Source of the DNA: Actinomycetota bacterium
Lineage (GTDB): Bacteria; Actinomycetota; Actinomycetes; S36-B12; UBA10799
Direction of reading: 5' to 3'
DNA length: 64,000 bases
Assembly: GCA_020637055.1 (NCBI GenBank)
Contig: JACJWR010000003.1
Location: 124,001 to 188,000, forward strand
A program made the translations under genes and the position numbers. Every line of letters begins with the position of its first letter. Positions within the stretch are counted from its first letter, which is position 1. Under the pieces are notes generated by a model. That model searched no databases. It saw nothing but the letters and a program-made list of their open reading frames with translations, and was not told the DNA's origin. Positions 16,815 through 25,927 of the stretch are shown here, one piece after another.

Positions 16815-18266
16815 GTGGCTGAGCCGCAGTGGGGTGCGGTGCGTGAGGACATCGACGCACCCGCAGTGGGTCCGGCGTTCGACCTGCTCGCGGATCTGGA
16901 TTCACAGGTGTCCTCGTTGCAGGAACTCCTCGGAACGGACGCGCTGCCGGTGGCGGATCTGCCGGAGTTTGCCACGCGATTGCACTCTGTCCTCACCAGG
17001 CTTGACGCTGTGCACCACTGCGCGGTGGCGATGGTCGAAGCGTCCGGAGCGCTGCCGCCGGGTCCGGTGACGATCAATGCCTGGCTGGCGCATTCCCACC
17101 GGGTTGACCGCATGCGCGCCGGTCGACTGCGACGAAACGCCGCCTGGCTCGCCGCGCACCCTGCTACCGCTGCTGCTTTCGCGGCAGGCGCCATCACCGC
17201 CGCCCACGTCACCGCCATGCGGGTTGTTGCCGATGCCACCGACATCCGCCGCGCCGCCTTTCCCGAATTCGAGGGTCTCATCCTCGAGGCCGCGGCCAAT
17301 GCCGATGCGCGCAGGGTCGGGCAGATCATGAGCGTCTGGGCCGAGACTGTGGATCCCGATGCCGCCGACGACGACGCTGATGCCGACTACGACAGGCGGT
17401 CGGTGTACCTGTCCGAGGTCGGGGATGGGTGGGATCTGCGAGGTTGGCTGCCCGGACTGCTCGGCGCTGAACTGGCCGGTGTGCTCAACGCCTTCATGGA
17501 GCGCGCCCGCCGAGAGACCGATGCGTCCGACACTGTGGGGGATTCCGTGCCCGCATCCGCCCGTCGTGCCGATGCGCTGCTGGACGTTGCACGCTCCGCG
17601 AGGGCTGCTGATCTGGGGGCTGGGTCGCGCGATCGGGCGCAAGTGGCGATCACGATCGGTATCGACGCCGCCCACGAATGCCCAGCCTGTGAAACCGACT
17701 CCGACGTGCCGGTCGACAACCGCGCGACGTCCGTGGTGGCATCGCCGGGGGTGGCAACGCCCGGCGTGGCAACTTCTGGGGTCGCAACGCCCGGGGTGGC
17801 CTTGCTTGCCCAGAGCAGCGCGACCTGGGCTGTTGGCAACGGATCAGGTCAGGGTCAGCTTCCCCGTTGCCTGGCGCGCTGGGCGACGTGCGACGGTGAC
17901 GTCACCCGAGTGGTGCTCGGCCCGGACTCCCGGCCGTTGGATGTCGGGCGCAGTCACCGCGTCGTGCCGGCGTATCTGCGTCGGGTGCTGGACCTCCGCG
18001 ATGGAGGCTGCGTCATCCCGGGCTGCGACCGTCCCGCAGGGTGGTGCGAAGCGCACCACATCGTCCATTGGGCTGCGGGTGGCGTGACCTCGGTGGAAAA
18101 TCTTGCCTTGATTTGTCGGCGCCACCACACGGAACTGCACCTCGGCCGTTGGGTCATCACGATCGCCGAAGGCATCCCGGTGGCCGTTCCCACTCCCAAG
18201 CGCCGCAAGGCCTCATCCCGGCGGGTGCACGACGCCGGATGGCATCGAAAACCCGAGGCCGCGTGA
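16815..18266 (+). CDS. DUF222 / HNH endonuclease domain protein (13E12-repeat type)
   Basis: 483 residues. The N-terminal two-thirds is DUF222 (alpha-helical; HSHRVDRMRAGRLRR and AAHVTAMRVV blocks). The C-terminal HNH nuclease motif is CVIPGCD...CEAHHIVHW...NLALICRRHHTELH, with paired Cys and the catalytic His. The start is GTG 16815 with GGAGGGGG six bases upstream. Family members occur in many copies in actinomycete genomes, including REP13E12 elements, and some mycobacterial copies are known to be SOS-induced; their function is unresolved. A low-complexity insert (residues about 308-330) separates the domains. The LexA-type box upstream is the strongest clue to regulation. Confidence 0.88.
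   Translation: MAEPQWGAVREDIDAPAVGPAFDLLADLDSQVSSLQELLGTDALPVADLPEFATRLHSVLTRLDAVHHCAVAMVEASGALPPGPVTINAWLAHSHRVDRMRAGRLRRNAAWLAAHPATAAAFAAGAITAAHVTAMRVVADATDIRRAAFPEFEGLILEAAANADARRVGQIMSVWAETVDPDAADDDADADYDRRSVYLSEVGDGWDLRGWLPGLLGAELAGVLNAFMERARRETDASDTVGDSVPASARRADALLDVARSARAADLGAGSRDRAQVAITIGIDAAHECPACETDSDVPVDNRATSVVASPGVATPGVATSGVATPGVALLAQSSATWAVGNGSGQGQLPRCLARWATCDGDVTRVVLGPDSRPLDVGRSHRVVPAYLRRVLDLRDGGCVIPGCDRPAGWCEAHHIVHWAAGGVTSVENLALICRRHHTELHLGRWVITIAEGIPVAVPTPKRRKASSRRVHDAGWHRKPEAA
17736..17801 (+). repeat. 15-bp coding minisatellite
   Basis: Four tandem 15-bp units (GTGGCATCGCCGGGG-like, encoding VA-S/T-P/S-G) and a partial fifth inside the DUF222-HNH gene, between the DUF222 and HNH domains. 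Copy number should vary between strains without breaking the frame. Confidence 0.75.
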
Positions 18267-18301
18267 CGTGCGCGGCCGGTCTCGACCAATGCTCGCTGCC
18301 G

Positions 18302-19873
18302 TCAGCCAACCACGTCGGGGTTCGGTGCGGCCTCCGATCGCGTGTCCGACGTGCTGACCCGGCCACGGCGGCCGAGCAGCGGCACTGCGATCACGGCGGC
18401 GATCAGGACGCCGATCGCCGCGATGAGCAGAGCCTCGGTGACCCCGTCGGTGTAGGCCTCCCCGGCGACCTTGGCGACCCGGTCGCCCAATTGTTGCCGC
18501 AGCTCCGGGATGGCGCCGGACACCACTTGACCCACCAACGACTCAGCATTGGGGATGTCGCGCGAGCTGGCCGACCAGGCGGCCTCGGTCCGGGAAGCCG
18601 AGAGGCCACCGACCACGGCGATTCCCAGTACGGCGGAGATCTGCGAGATCAGATTGAGGAAACCCGAGACCGCACCCATCGAGGCGCGCGGTATGGACGA
18701 CATCGCACCGGCGCTGACCGCCGGGATGCCCAGGCCGATGCCGGCGCCCATCAAGCCGAGCCAGGCGCCGATGGTCACCGCGGTGGTGGAGTCGTTGATG
18801 CGTGAGAGTCCGAACAGTCCCACCGAGGTGAGTAGCAGCCCGAGTCCGGTCACAGGTCCAAGGCCGATCTTGCGCATGATCAGAGGCGAGATGGGGGAGA
18901 AGATCACCACCAGCGCGGAGGCCCCGAACGACACCAGTCCGGCGAGCATCGGGGTGAATCCGAGGACGTTCTGCACCAGCATGGTCTGCTGCAGCAGGGC
19001 ACCCGCGAGCACCATGCTGAGCAGCACCAGCAGCACCAGCGTCGCCGGGATCGGCGGCACCTTGATCGCCGACCAGTCGGTCAGCGGCGCCGCGGACCGG
19101 CGCTGCTGGATCGCCAGCGCCACGATCACCAGCAGGCCTGCGAGCACCGGTGCCCAGACGATCGGCTCGGTGAAGGTCGCATTCTCCAACATGCTCAGTC
19201 CGCCGGCGATCAGGATCAGCGCTACGGTCAACAGCGCCGATCCCAGCCAGTCCACGCCGGCACCGCCGCCGGTCGACTTCGCGTCCTTGGGCACCACCTT
19301 GATCACAAGCGGAATCACGAGCAGGATCAACACCACGTTGATGCCGAACACCGACCGCCAGCCCAGCGCCGACACCAGGAAACCGCCGATCAGCGGGCCG
19401 AAGGCGGCCGCACCCGACGTCACCGCCGTCCACAGACCGATCAGTTTGGGGATTCCGTCGTGGGGCACTGCCGAGGTGAGCATCGCCAGTGCCAAGGTGC
19501 CCATGGCCGCGGCCCCGACACCTTGGAGGGCGCGGCCCGCGATGAGCACCTCGATAGCCGGACTCGCCGCGCTGATGGCCGAACCGGCCGCGAAACAGGA
19601 GGCTCCGATCAGGTACAGGCGCCGCCGTCCGACCCGGTCGCCGAGGGCGCCGAACGGCACCGCCAAGGCGGCGCCGGCGACCATGTAGGCCATGACCGCC
19701 CACTGCAGCTGGGCCATGCCGACGCCGAACTCGCGCTGGATGCTCGGCAGCGCCACGGACATGACGCTGGTATCGAGGCCGACCAAGAACTGGCCGACGG
19801 CGAAGGCCGCCAGCGCGACTCCGCCGAGTCCGGCGGCGCGGCGGCCGACGGCAACCTTCTGGGCATGATCCAT
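18302..19873 (-). CDS. MFS drug/H+ antiporter, DHA2 (14-TM) type
   Basis: 523 residues with about 14 hydrophobic helices, exporter of unknown substrate. Helix 1 carries the LDTSVMSVALPSI motif diagnostic of DHA2 exporters (motif D), GDRVGRRRLY is MFS motif A after helix 2, and LQGVGAAAMG lies in helix 4. The ATG at 19873 is six bases after a CATCCT hexamer; the 37 codons upstream in frame encode no membrane segment and are rejected. It converges on the DUF222-HNH gene and follows accE at a gap of 26 bases, so it may be read through from accD5-accE. Confidence 0.87.
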   Translation of the reverse strand: MDHAQKVAVGRRAAGLGGVALAAFAVGQFLVGLDTSVMSVALPSIQREFGVGMAQLQWAVMAYMVAGAALAVPFGALGDRVGRRRLYLIGASCFAAGSAISAASPAIEVLIAGRALQGVGAAAMGTLALAMLTSAVPHDGIPKLIGLWTAVTSGAAAFGPLIGGFLVSALGWRSVFGINVVLILLVIPLVIKVVPKDAKSTGGGAGVDWLGSALLTVALILIAGGLSMLENATFTEPIVWAPVLAGLLVIVALAIQQRRSAAPLTDWSAIKVPPIPATLVLLVLLSMVLAGALLQQTMLVQNVLGFTPMLAGLVSFGASALVVIFSPISPLIMRKIGLGPVTGLGLLLTSVGLFGLSRINDSTTAVTIGAWLGLMGAGIGLGIPAVSAGAMSSIPRASMGAVSGFLNLISQISAVLGIAVVGGLSASRTEAAWSASSRDIPNAESLVGQVVSGAIPELRQQLGDRVAKVAGEAYTDGVTEALLIAAIGVLIAAVIAVPLLGRRGRVSTSDTRSEAAPNPDVVG

Positions 19874-19899
19874 CCGCTGAGGATGGCACAGCGCGGGGG

Positions 19900-20133
19900 C
19901 TATCGGGGCAGTGAAGAAGCCCACCACGACATCGGCGGACCCGCGAACACGGGTTGTCGCGCCATTCGTTCGGGCTTGGCCCACTCCGAGAGGACTTCGA
20001 CCGGGGCCTCGGCGGGTGCTGCGGACATCGAACTGACGACCGCCACCAGGGCCGCCAGTTCGGCCGCGGTCGGCTCGCCGCGCACCACCCGCAACAGCGG
20101 CCGGTGCGCCTCGTCGGCAGCGTCGGAACTCAT
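19900..20133 (-). CDS. accE: acyl-CoA carboxylase epsilon subunit
   Basis: 77-residue small protein that stabilises the biotin carboxylase-carboxyltransferase complex in actinomycetes. LLRVVRGEPTAAELAAL near residue 13 is the family hallmark; a conserved Trp (SEWAKPERMARQP) sits in the C-terminal half. The ATG at 20133 overlaps the accD5 stop (ATGA). It keeps an open frame although the gene before it is frameshifted here. The C-terminal residues MSWWASSLPR show it is complete. Confidence 0.85.
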   Translation of the reverse strand: MSSDAADEAHRPLLRVVRGEPTAAELAALVAVVSSMSAAPAEAPVEVLSEWAKPERMARQPVFAGPPMSWWASSLPR

Positions 20134-21720
20134 AGCGGGATGTTCCCGTGCTTCTTCGGCGGCAACGTCTGCCGCTTGTCCCGCAGCGCCCGCAGCGCTC
20201 GGATCACCTGACCGCGGGTCTCCGAGGGCATGATCACGCGGTCGACGTAGCCGCGTTCCGCGGCGAGGTAGGGGTTGGCCAGCGTCTCGTCGTATTCGGC
20301 GATCAGCCGGGCCCGCTCGGCGTCGGGGTCGTCGGCGGCGGCGAGTTCCTTGCGGTAGAGGATGTTGACCGCGCCCTGGGCACCCATGACCGCGATCTGT
20401 GCGGTCGGCCAGGCGAGGTTGATGTCGGCGCCCAGATGCTTGGAGCCCATCACGTCGTAGGCGCCGCCGTAGGCCTTGCGGGTGATGACCGTGACCAGGG
20501 GGACCGTGGCCTCGGCATACGCGTAGATGAGCTTGGCGCCCCGCCGGATGATGCCGTCCCACTCCTGGTCGGTGCCGGGCAGGAAGCCCGGGACGTCGAC
20601 GAAGGTGAGGATGGGGACGTTGAAGGCGTCGCAGGTGCGCACGAAGCGGGCGGCCTTCTCCGAGGCGTCGATGTCGAGGGTGCCCGCAAACTGCATCGGG
20701 TTGTTCGCGACGATGCCGACCGAGCGCCCCTCGACCCGGCCGAACCCCACCACCATGTTGGGCGCGAAGAGCGGCTGGACCTCGAGGAACTCGCCGTCGT
20801 CGAGCACCGGCCTCGATGACGGTGTGCATGTCGTAGGGGACGTTGGGGGAGTCCGGGATGAGCGTGTCGAGGGTCCGGTCGACGTCATTGACGTCGAGGT
20901 CGAGTTCCTCCCCGAAGACCGGCGCGTCCTCGAGGTTGTTGCTCGGCAGGTAGGACAGCAGCGCCTTGACGTAGTCGATGGCATCGTCCTCGTCGGCGCC
21001 CATGTAGTGCGCCACACCGGATTTCGTGTTGTGGGTGCGGGCGCCTCCGAGTTCCTCGAAGCCGACGTCCTCGCCGGTGACCGTCTTGATGACGTCAGGT
21101 CCGGTGATGAACATGTGGGAGGTCTGGTCCACCATGACGGTGAAGTCGGTGACAGCGGGCGAGTAGACCGCGCCTCCGGCGCACGGGCCCATGATGAGTG
21201 AGATCTGCGGGATGACGCCGCTCGCGTGGACATTGCGACGGAAGATCTCACCGTAGAGTCCGAGGCTGACCACGCCCTCCTGGATGCGCGCCCCACCGGA
21301 GTCGTTGAGCCCGACGACCGGACAGCCGATCTTCATGGCGAAGTCCATGACCTTGCAGATCTTCTCGCCGAAGACCTCGCCCAGGGACCCGCCGAAGACG
21401 GTGAAGTCCTGCGCGAAGATCGCCACGGTCCGGCCGTCGACCGTGCCATAACCGGTGACGACGCCATCGCCGTAGGGACGATTCTTGTCCTGACCGAAGG
21501 CGTTCGAGCGGTGGCGGGCGAGTTCGTCGAGTTCCACGAAGGAGTCATCGTCCAACAGCGAGAGGACCCGCTCGCGGGCGGTCATCTTGCCCTTGGCGTG
21601 CTGTTTGGCGATCGCCTTCTCGGAACCGGCGTGCTCGGCCGCCTCGCGGCGCCGGGCGAGTTCGGCGAGCTTGCCCGCCGTGGACATGGGATCCAGCTGG
21701 TCCGCTGGTTGCGCGCTCAT
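20130..21720 (-). pseudogene. accD5: propionyl-CoA carboxylase beta subunit (AccD5 type), +1 frameshift
   Basis: Carboxyltransferase that moves CO2 from biotin to propionyl-CoA (or acetyl-CoA). From ATG 21720 (GGAGG four bases upstream) the frame reads correctly through GKMTARERVLSLLD, GDGVVTGYG, the oxyanion GGARIQEGV and MGPCAGGAVYSP to YDMHTVIEA at about residue 303. It then enters a wrong frame; the true protein continues as VLDDGEFLEVQPLFAPN in the next frame through DVPGFLPGTDQEW, RKAYGGAYDVMGSK and the normal end PPKKHGNIPL. The switch is one extra base at 20807-20808 (CACCGG where CACGG is expected). Without it the protein would be about 529 residues, the normal length. A real frameshift would remove this subunit; a consensus error is at least as likely because both halves and accE are conserved. 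Confidence 0.9.
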
Positions 21721-21747
21721 GACACCTCCGCACATGGCTTCTTTGCG

Positions 21748-21753
21748 TACCGT
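21748..21753 (+). promoter_or_regulatory. -10 hexamer TACCGT, leaderless promoter
   Basis: TACCGT, six bases, then GTG 21760 of birA. It lies in the 39-base gap between the divergent accD5 and birA and favours the GTG over the ATG at 21787. Confidence 0.45.
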
Positions 21754-21759
21754 AGCAAC

Positions 21760-22647
21760 GTGACCTCTTCACCGAGCAGTGCGCCCATGCCCGATCGACG
21801 CCCGCTGGCCGAGCAGAAGCTGCGGCAGGCACTCGCCGACCTGCAGTGCACCGGTCCGGTGCGGCTACTCGAGACGTGCCGATCCACCAACGACGTCGCC
21901 CGGGAAATGGTCGCGGCCGGCGCCGGAGCCGATCCGGAGTGGGTGCTGGTGGCGGCGGATGCGCAGAGCGCGGGTCGCGGCCGGCTGGATCGCTCCTGGG
22001 AGTCGCCGTTCGCAGCCGGACTGCTCTTCAGCCTGAGCCTCGACGCCCCGGCCGACACCGACCCGGCGCTGGTCGGGGTGCTGCCACTCGCTGCCGGTGT
22101 GGCCATTGTGGAAGTGTGCCGGCTGCGGGGAGTCGCAGCTGCAGCGCTCAAGTGGCCCAACGACATCGTGCTGGCGGGAACGGAGGTCGCGGGACTGCCG
22201 CGCAAACTCGGCGGGATCCTGGCCGAGCGCACCGACCGGCGGGTCATCATCGGCGTCGGCCTCAACTTCGACCTCACCGAGGCCGAGGCGCCGACGCCGC
22301 AGGCCGCTGCGCTGCGGGAATTCGGACTGCAACCGAGCACCTCCCGGGAGGAACTGCTCGCGTCCTGCACGGCTGCCGTGGTGGAGGTGTGGCGGGAGTT
22401 GCGAGCGGACGGACCAGAGGGTGCCCTGGCGCGCTACCGGGCGCTGTGCGTCACCCTCGGGCAGCAGGTGTCGGTGGCGGTCGCGGGTGCCGCGACCGTA
22501 GCCGGAGAGGCGGTGGGGATCGACCCGGCGGGACACCTGCTGGTGCGGACTTCCGATCGAGGGGTGGTGGCGGTGTCGGCCGGAGACGTCCGTTCGCTGC
22601 CGACGGAGTCGGATGATTCGCCGATTCGGCCAGCCGAGCCGCACTGA
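21760..22647 (+). CDS. birA: biotin--[acetyl-CoA-carboxylase] ligase
   Basis: Activates biotin to biotinyl-AMP and attaches it to the Lys of the BCCP domain (AccA3 EAMKMEQP). 295 residues. Motifs: CRSTNDVARE at the N-terminus of the catalytic domain, AGRGRLDRSWESP (biotinyl-AMP loop), LKWPNDIVL with the catalytic Lys, and IIGVGLNFD. The C-terminal SH3-like domain is present (GEAVGIDPAGHLLVRT). There is no N-terminal helix-turn-helix, so this is a non-regulatory group I ligase. Divergent from accD5, matching their shared pathway. Confidence 0.92.
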   Translation: MTSSPSSAPMPDRRPLAEQKLRQALADLQCTGPVRLLETCRSTNDVAREMVAAGAGADPEWVLVAADAQSAGRGRLDRSWESPFAAGLLFSLSLDAPADTDPALVGVLPLAAGVAIVEVCRLRGVAAAALKWPNDIVLAGTEVAGLPRKLGGILAERTDRRVIIGVGLNFDLTEAEAPTPQAAALREFGLQPSTSREELLASCTAAVVEVWRELRADGPEGALARYRALCVTLGQQVSVAVAGAATVAGEAVGIDPAGHLLVRTSDRGVVAVSAGDVRSLPTESDDSPIRPAEPH

Positions 22648-22678
22648 CGCGCCCGCTTCGACGTGGAATCATGTGCCC

Positions 22679-23311
22679 ATGGGATACCCCACCAAACTGC
22701 TCGCCCAAGACGAGTCGATCGCTTTCGAACTGCGGCCACATTGGCGTTCGCTGATCCTTCCCATCTTCTGGCTGCTGGTGGTCGTGGCCGTCGCCGGATT
22801 CCTGTTCTCCGCGTTGGGGAACTGGCTGCAGGACGGTTCCACGGCGCTGACGGTGCTGCGCTGGGCCATCGTGCTGGTGGCCGCCTTCTTGCTGTTCTTC
22901 CTCTTCCTGCGGCCGCTGTTGGCGTGGCTTTCGACGCAATACGTGTTCACCACCAGGCGGATCATCGTGCGCACCGGGATCATCGCCCGGAAGGGTCGGG
23001 ACATGCCGTTGTCGAAGGTCAACAACGTCAGCTTCGAGCACACCGTGTTCGAGCGGTTGTTCAATTCCGGGACGCTGGCGATCGAGAGCGCCTCGGAGCA
23101 CGGGATGTTGGTGGTCGCCAACGTCCCGAACGTGGAATACGTCCAGCGTGAGGTGTACCGCCTGCATGACGAGGACGACGCCTTCCGAGCCGCCCGGTCG
23201 GAGATGTACGAGGCGCAGTTCCGGCAGGGGGAGACGCCGAAGCCGTTGCAGGGCCGCGGCGACGGCCGCGCCGAATCGGAGTCCCCGTCGACCCCCGGTG
23301 ACGAGCAGTAG
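22679..23311 (+). CDS. membrane protein with bacterial PH domain
   Basis: 210 residues. Two membrane helices (about 22-46 and 54-77) are followed by a bacterial PH (DUF304/bPH_2) domain: YVFTTRRIIVRTGIIARKGRDMPL and the linked NNVSFEHTVFERLFNSGTL strand pattern. The C-terminal 50 residues are charged. The family is membrane-bound and of unclear function. ATG 22679 is used; a GTG two codons upstream is equally possible. It follows birA by 31 bases and precedes the cyclase gene by 21 bases, so the three may be co-transcribed. Confidence 0.8.
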   Translation: MGYPTKLLAQDESIAFELRPHWRSLILPIFWLLVVVAVAGFLFSALGNWLQDGSTALTVLRWAIVLVAAFLLFFLFLRPLLAWLSTQYVFTTRRIIVRTGIIARKGRDMPLSKVNNVSFEHTVFERLFNSGTLAIESASEHGMLVVANVPNVEYVQREVYRLHDEDDAFRAARSEMYEAQFRQGETPKPLQGRGDGRAESESPSTPGDEQ

Positions 23312-23332
23312 CCGAGCCCCGGCACGCTGACC

Positions 23333-24319
23333 ATGGCGGAGGAAACCGACGGCTTGATCGACCGGGTGCTGGGTGCACCCCGGATCATGACCAGGTCCGA
23401 GGTAGCCGAGATCGCCGGGATGACGCTGGAGGATGCCCGGCAGTATTGGCGGGCCATGGGGTTCGCCGACGTGGGGGAGTCGCGTGCGTTCACCGAGCGA
23501 GACTTGGAGGCGCTCAAGGCGGTCCATCGGCTGGTGAGCACGGGTGTGCTGAAACGTTCCGAGGCGCTGGAGGTGGTGCGCAGTCTCGGGCAGAACACCG
23601 CCCGCATGGCCGAGTGGCAGACCGGCACGCTCGCCCGGTTGCTCGCCAGTCAGCGGGAGATACCGAACGACACCGCGATGGCCGAGGAACACGTGGCGAA
23701 GGTCGCCGAACTCACCGCGGCACTGCTTCCGAGCCTGGAGGAGATGCTGGTCTACGCCTGGCGGCGGCAACTGGCCGCGGCGATCCAGCGCAACTTCGAC
23801 ACCGCCGGTTCCGATGACTCGGCCGAGGCGGGCCTGCAGTGCGTGGGATTCGCCGACCTGGTCGGCTTCACCCGACTCACCCGGCGGCTGCCGGAGCAGC
23901 GCCTCGCCGATCTGGTGACCTCGTTCGAAGCCGACTCGGCCGACGTCGTGGCCGCCACCGGTGCCAGGCTGATCAAGACCCTCGGGGACGAGGTGATGTT
24001 CGTGGCGGAAGATCCGCAGCACGCGGTGGAGACCGCCTTCGGGTTGCACGACGCCCACGGCGAGGGTGAGGACGTGCCGCAACTGCGGGTCGGTCTGTCG
24101 TTCGGCGAGGTGGTGACTCGGATGGGCGACGTCTACGGCAGCACCGTCAACCTGGCCAGCCGACTCACCGCCCTGGCACGCCCAGGAAGCACTTTGACCG
24201 ACGATGCCTGCGCCAAGGAACTGCTGGGCAATCCCAACTATGTGGTGCGAGCGCTCCGGCCACGGGCGCTGCGCGGGTTGGGCTTGGTGCGTGCGTGGTC
24301 GGTGCAGCGCGCTCGTTAG
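23333..24319 (+). CDS. class III adenylate/guanylate cyclase with N-terminal regulatory domain
   Basis: 328 residues, soluble. Residues 1-160 form a helical regulatory domain starting with a MerR-like segment (IMTRSEVAEIAGMTLEDARQ), as in the Ad_Cy_reg family of mycobacterial cyclases whose activity responds to pH or lipids. The catalytic domain is at about 168-325: metal Asp175 (CVGFADLVGFT), Lys215 and metal Asp219 (IKTLGDEVMF), and transition-state Asn273 and Arg277 (GSTVNLASRL). All catalytic residues of a class III homodimer are there. Lys with its local context favours ATP, so cAMP is the likely product. The neighbouring carboxyltransferase gene suggests a tie to acyl-CoA metabolism, which is inference. 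Confidence 0.88.
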   Translation: MAEETDGLIDRVLGAPRIMTRSEVAEIAGMTLEDARQYWRAMGFADVGESRAFTERDLEALKAVHRLVSTGVLKRSEALEVVRSLGQNTARMAEWQTGTLARLLASQREIPNDTAMAEEHVAKVAELTAALLPSLEEMLVYAWRRQLAAAIQRNFDTAGSDDSAEAGLQCVGFADLVGFTRLTRRLPEQRLADLVTSFEADSADVVAATGARLIKTLGDEVMFVAEDPQHAVETAFGLHDAHGEGEDVPQLRVGLSFGEVVTRMGDVYGSTVNLASRLTALARPGSTLTDDACAKELLGNPNYVVRALRPRALRGLGLVRAWSVQRAR

Positions 24320-24360
24320 TCTCGGGAGCACATCAGTCCCGTCCAGACCGGAGCAGCGCA

Positions 24361-25878
24361 GTGACCGAGCACCTCGCCGCAAAGACTCGAGCCCTCGCAG
24401 GCGGCGCCCAGAAGTACCACGACGCGAACTCGGCCCGGGGGAAGTTGTTCGCCCGCGAGCGCATCGACTACCTGGTCGACCCCGGATCATTCGTCGAGGA
24501 TGGTCAGCTCGCCAACGCCCTGGCGGAAGGGCTGCCGGCGGATGGTGTGATCACGGGCACTGCTCGGATCGACGGTCGCACGGTCGCCCTGATGGCCAAC
24601 GACTCGACCGTCAAGGCCGGATCCTGGGGTGCCCGAACGGTCGAGAAGATCATCCGGATCATCGAACGGGCCTACCAACTCGGCGTGCCCATGCTCTGGC
24701 TGGTCGACTCCGCCGGAGCCCGCATCACCGATCAGGTCGATCTGTTCCCGGGACGCCGAGGGGCCGGCAACATCTTCTACAACCAGGTGCGTGCTTCCGG
24801 TTCGATTCCGCAGGTGTGTGCGCTGTTCGGACCCAGCGCCGCCGGTGGGGCGTACATCCCGGCGTTCTGCGACATCGTGATCATGGTGGAGGGCAACGCC
24901 TCCATGTACCTGGGTTCCGACCGCATGGTGGAGATGGTCACCGGCGAGAAGACCACGCTGGAGGAGATGGGCGGGGCCAAGGTGCACTGCACGGTGAGCG
25001 GTGTCGGGCACATGCTGGTCAAGACCGAACACGCCGCCCTCGACGCCGTCAAGCGCTACCTGGGTTACCTTCCGCAGAACTACCAGGAAGTTCCGCCGGC
25101 GGCCGAACCTACGGAGCCGGAAGGGATCGACCTGCGTTCGCTGGTTCCCGAGAGTGAGCGCCAAGCCTTCGACATGCGCCGCTACATCAGGGGTCTGGTC
25201 GATGAGGGGAGCTTCTTCGAGATCCATGCCCTCTGGGCGAAAGAGGTGGTGGTCGGCCTGGGCCGGCTCGACGGCCGGGTCGTGGGGATCGTTGCGAACA
25301 ACTCCATGTTCAAAGGTGGCGTGCTGTTCGTGGACTCCGCCGACAAGGCCACCCGCTTCATCGATCTGTGCGACGCCTTCAACATCCCGTTGATCTTCCT
25401 CGCCGACGTTCCCGGATTCATGGTGGGCACCGCGGTGGAACGCGCGGGCATCATCCGTCACGGGGCGAAGATGATCACTGCGGTCAGCGGGGCGACGGTT
25501 CCGAAGTTCTGCGTCGTGGTGCGCAAGGCCTATGGCGCCGGGTTGTATGCCATGGCCGGGCCGGGGTTCGCGCCGGACGCCACCATCGCCCTGCCCACCG
25601 CCAAGATCGCTGTCATGGGCGCGGAGGCCGCGGTCAACGCGGTCTACGCGAACAAGATCGCCGCCATCGCCGACGAGGACGAGCGGGCGGCGTTCGTCGC
25701 CGAACGTCGGGCTGCCTACGAGGAGGACATCGACATCGTGCACCTTGCGGCCGAGCTGGTGGTGGATGCGATCGTCGAGCCGGAAGAGTTGCGCGACGAA
25801 CTGGTCAACCGGCTGGATGCCGCTGCCACGAAGAACCGTGACTTCTCGCGTCGTCGTCATGGTGTGACTCCGGTGTGA
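24361..25878 (+). CDS. acyl-CoA carboxylase carboxyltransferase (beta) subunit
   Basis: 505-residue crotonase-fold carboxyltransferase, a paralogue of accD5. N-domain: ARGKLFARERIDYLVDPGSF, DSAGARITDQVDLFPGRRGA and the oxyanion block FGPSAAGGAYIPAF. C-domain: ADVPGFMVGTAVERAGIIRHG, VVRKAYGAGLYAMAGPGF and PTAKIAVMGAEAAVNAVY. The GRRGAG...NQVRASGSIPQ stretch and the Met/Phe-rich C-domain are closer to methylcrotonyl-/long-chain acyl-CoA carboxylase beta subunits than to AccD5, so a branched or longer acyl-CoA substrate is likely. GTG 24361 has GGAGCAG upstream. It probably uses the AccA3-type alpha subunit at 12-14 kb. Confidence 0.9.
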   Translation: MTEHLAAKTRALAGGAQKYHDANSARGKLFARERIDYLVDPGSFVEDGQLANALAEGLPADGVITGTARIDGRTVALMANDSTVKAGSWGARTVEKIIRIIERAYQLGVPMLWLVDSAGARITDQVDLFPGRRGAGNIFYNQVRASGSIPQVCALFGPSAAGGAYIPAFCDIVIMVEGNASMYLGSDRMVEMVTGEKTTLEEMGGAKVHCTVSGVGHMLVKTEHAALDAVKRYLGYLPQNYQEVPPAAEPTEPEGIDLRSLVPESERQAFDMRRYIRGLVDEGSFFEIHALWAKEVVVGLGRLDGRVVGIVANNSMFKGGVLFVDSADKATRFIDLCDAFNIPLIFLADVPGFMVGTAVERAGIIRHGAKMITAVSGATVPKFCVVVRKAYGAGLYAMAGPGFAPDATIALPTAKIAVMGAEAAVNAVYANKIAAIADEDERAAFVAERRAAYEEDIDIVHLAAELVVDAIVEPEELRDELVNRLDAAATKNRDFSRRRHGVTPV

Positions 25879-25915
25879 CGATTCGGCAGCCGCGCACTGA
25901 GCCGGATCGTCGGTC

Positions 25916-25921
25916 TAGAGT
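25916..25921 (+). promoter_or_regulatory. -10 hexamer TAGAGT, leaderless promoter
   Basis: TAGAGT, six bases (gttcgc), then the ATG at 25928 of the response regulator. Confidence 0.5.
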
Positions 25922-25927
25922 GTTCGC

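Noticed and set aside
17736..17801. CRISPR-like repeat
   Set aside because: Units are 15 bp, directly adjacent without spacers and in frame within a gene.
16815..18266. DUF222-HNH gene as part of an active mobile element
   Set aside because: No flanking inverted repeats, target duplications, integrase or att site seen around it.
21760..21789. ATG 21787 as the birA start
   Set aside because: No ribosome site; the GTG at 21760 has a -10 hexamer at leaderless spacing. Not fully excluded.
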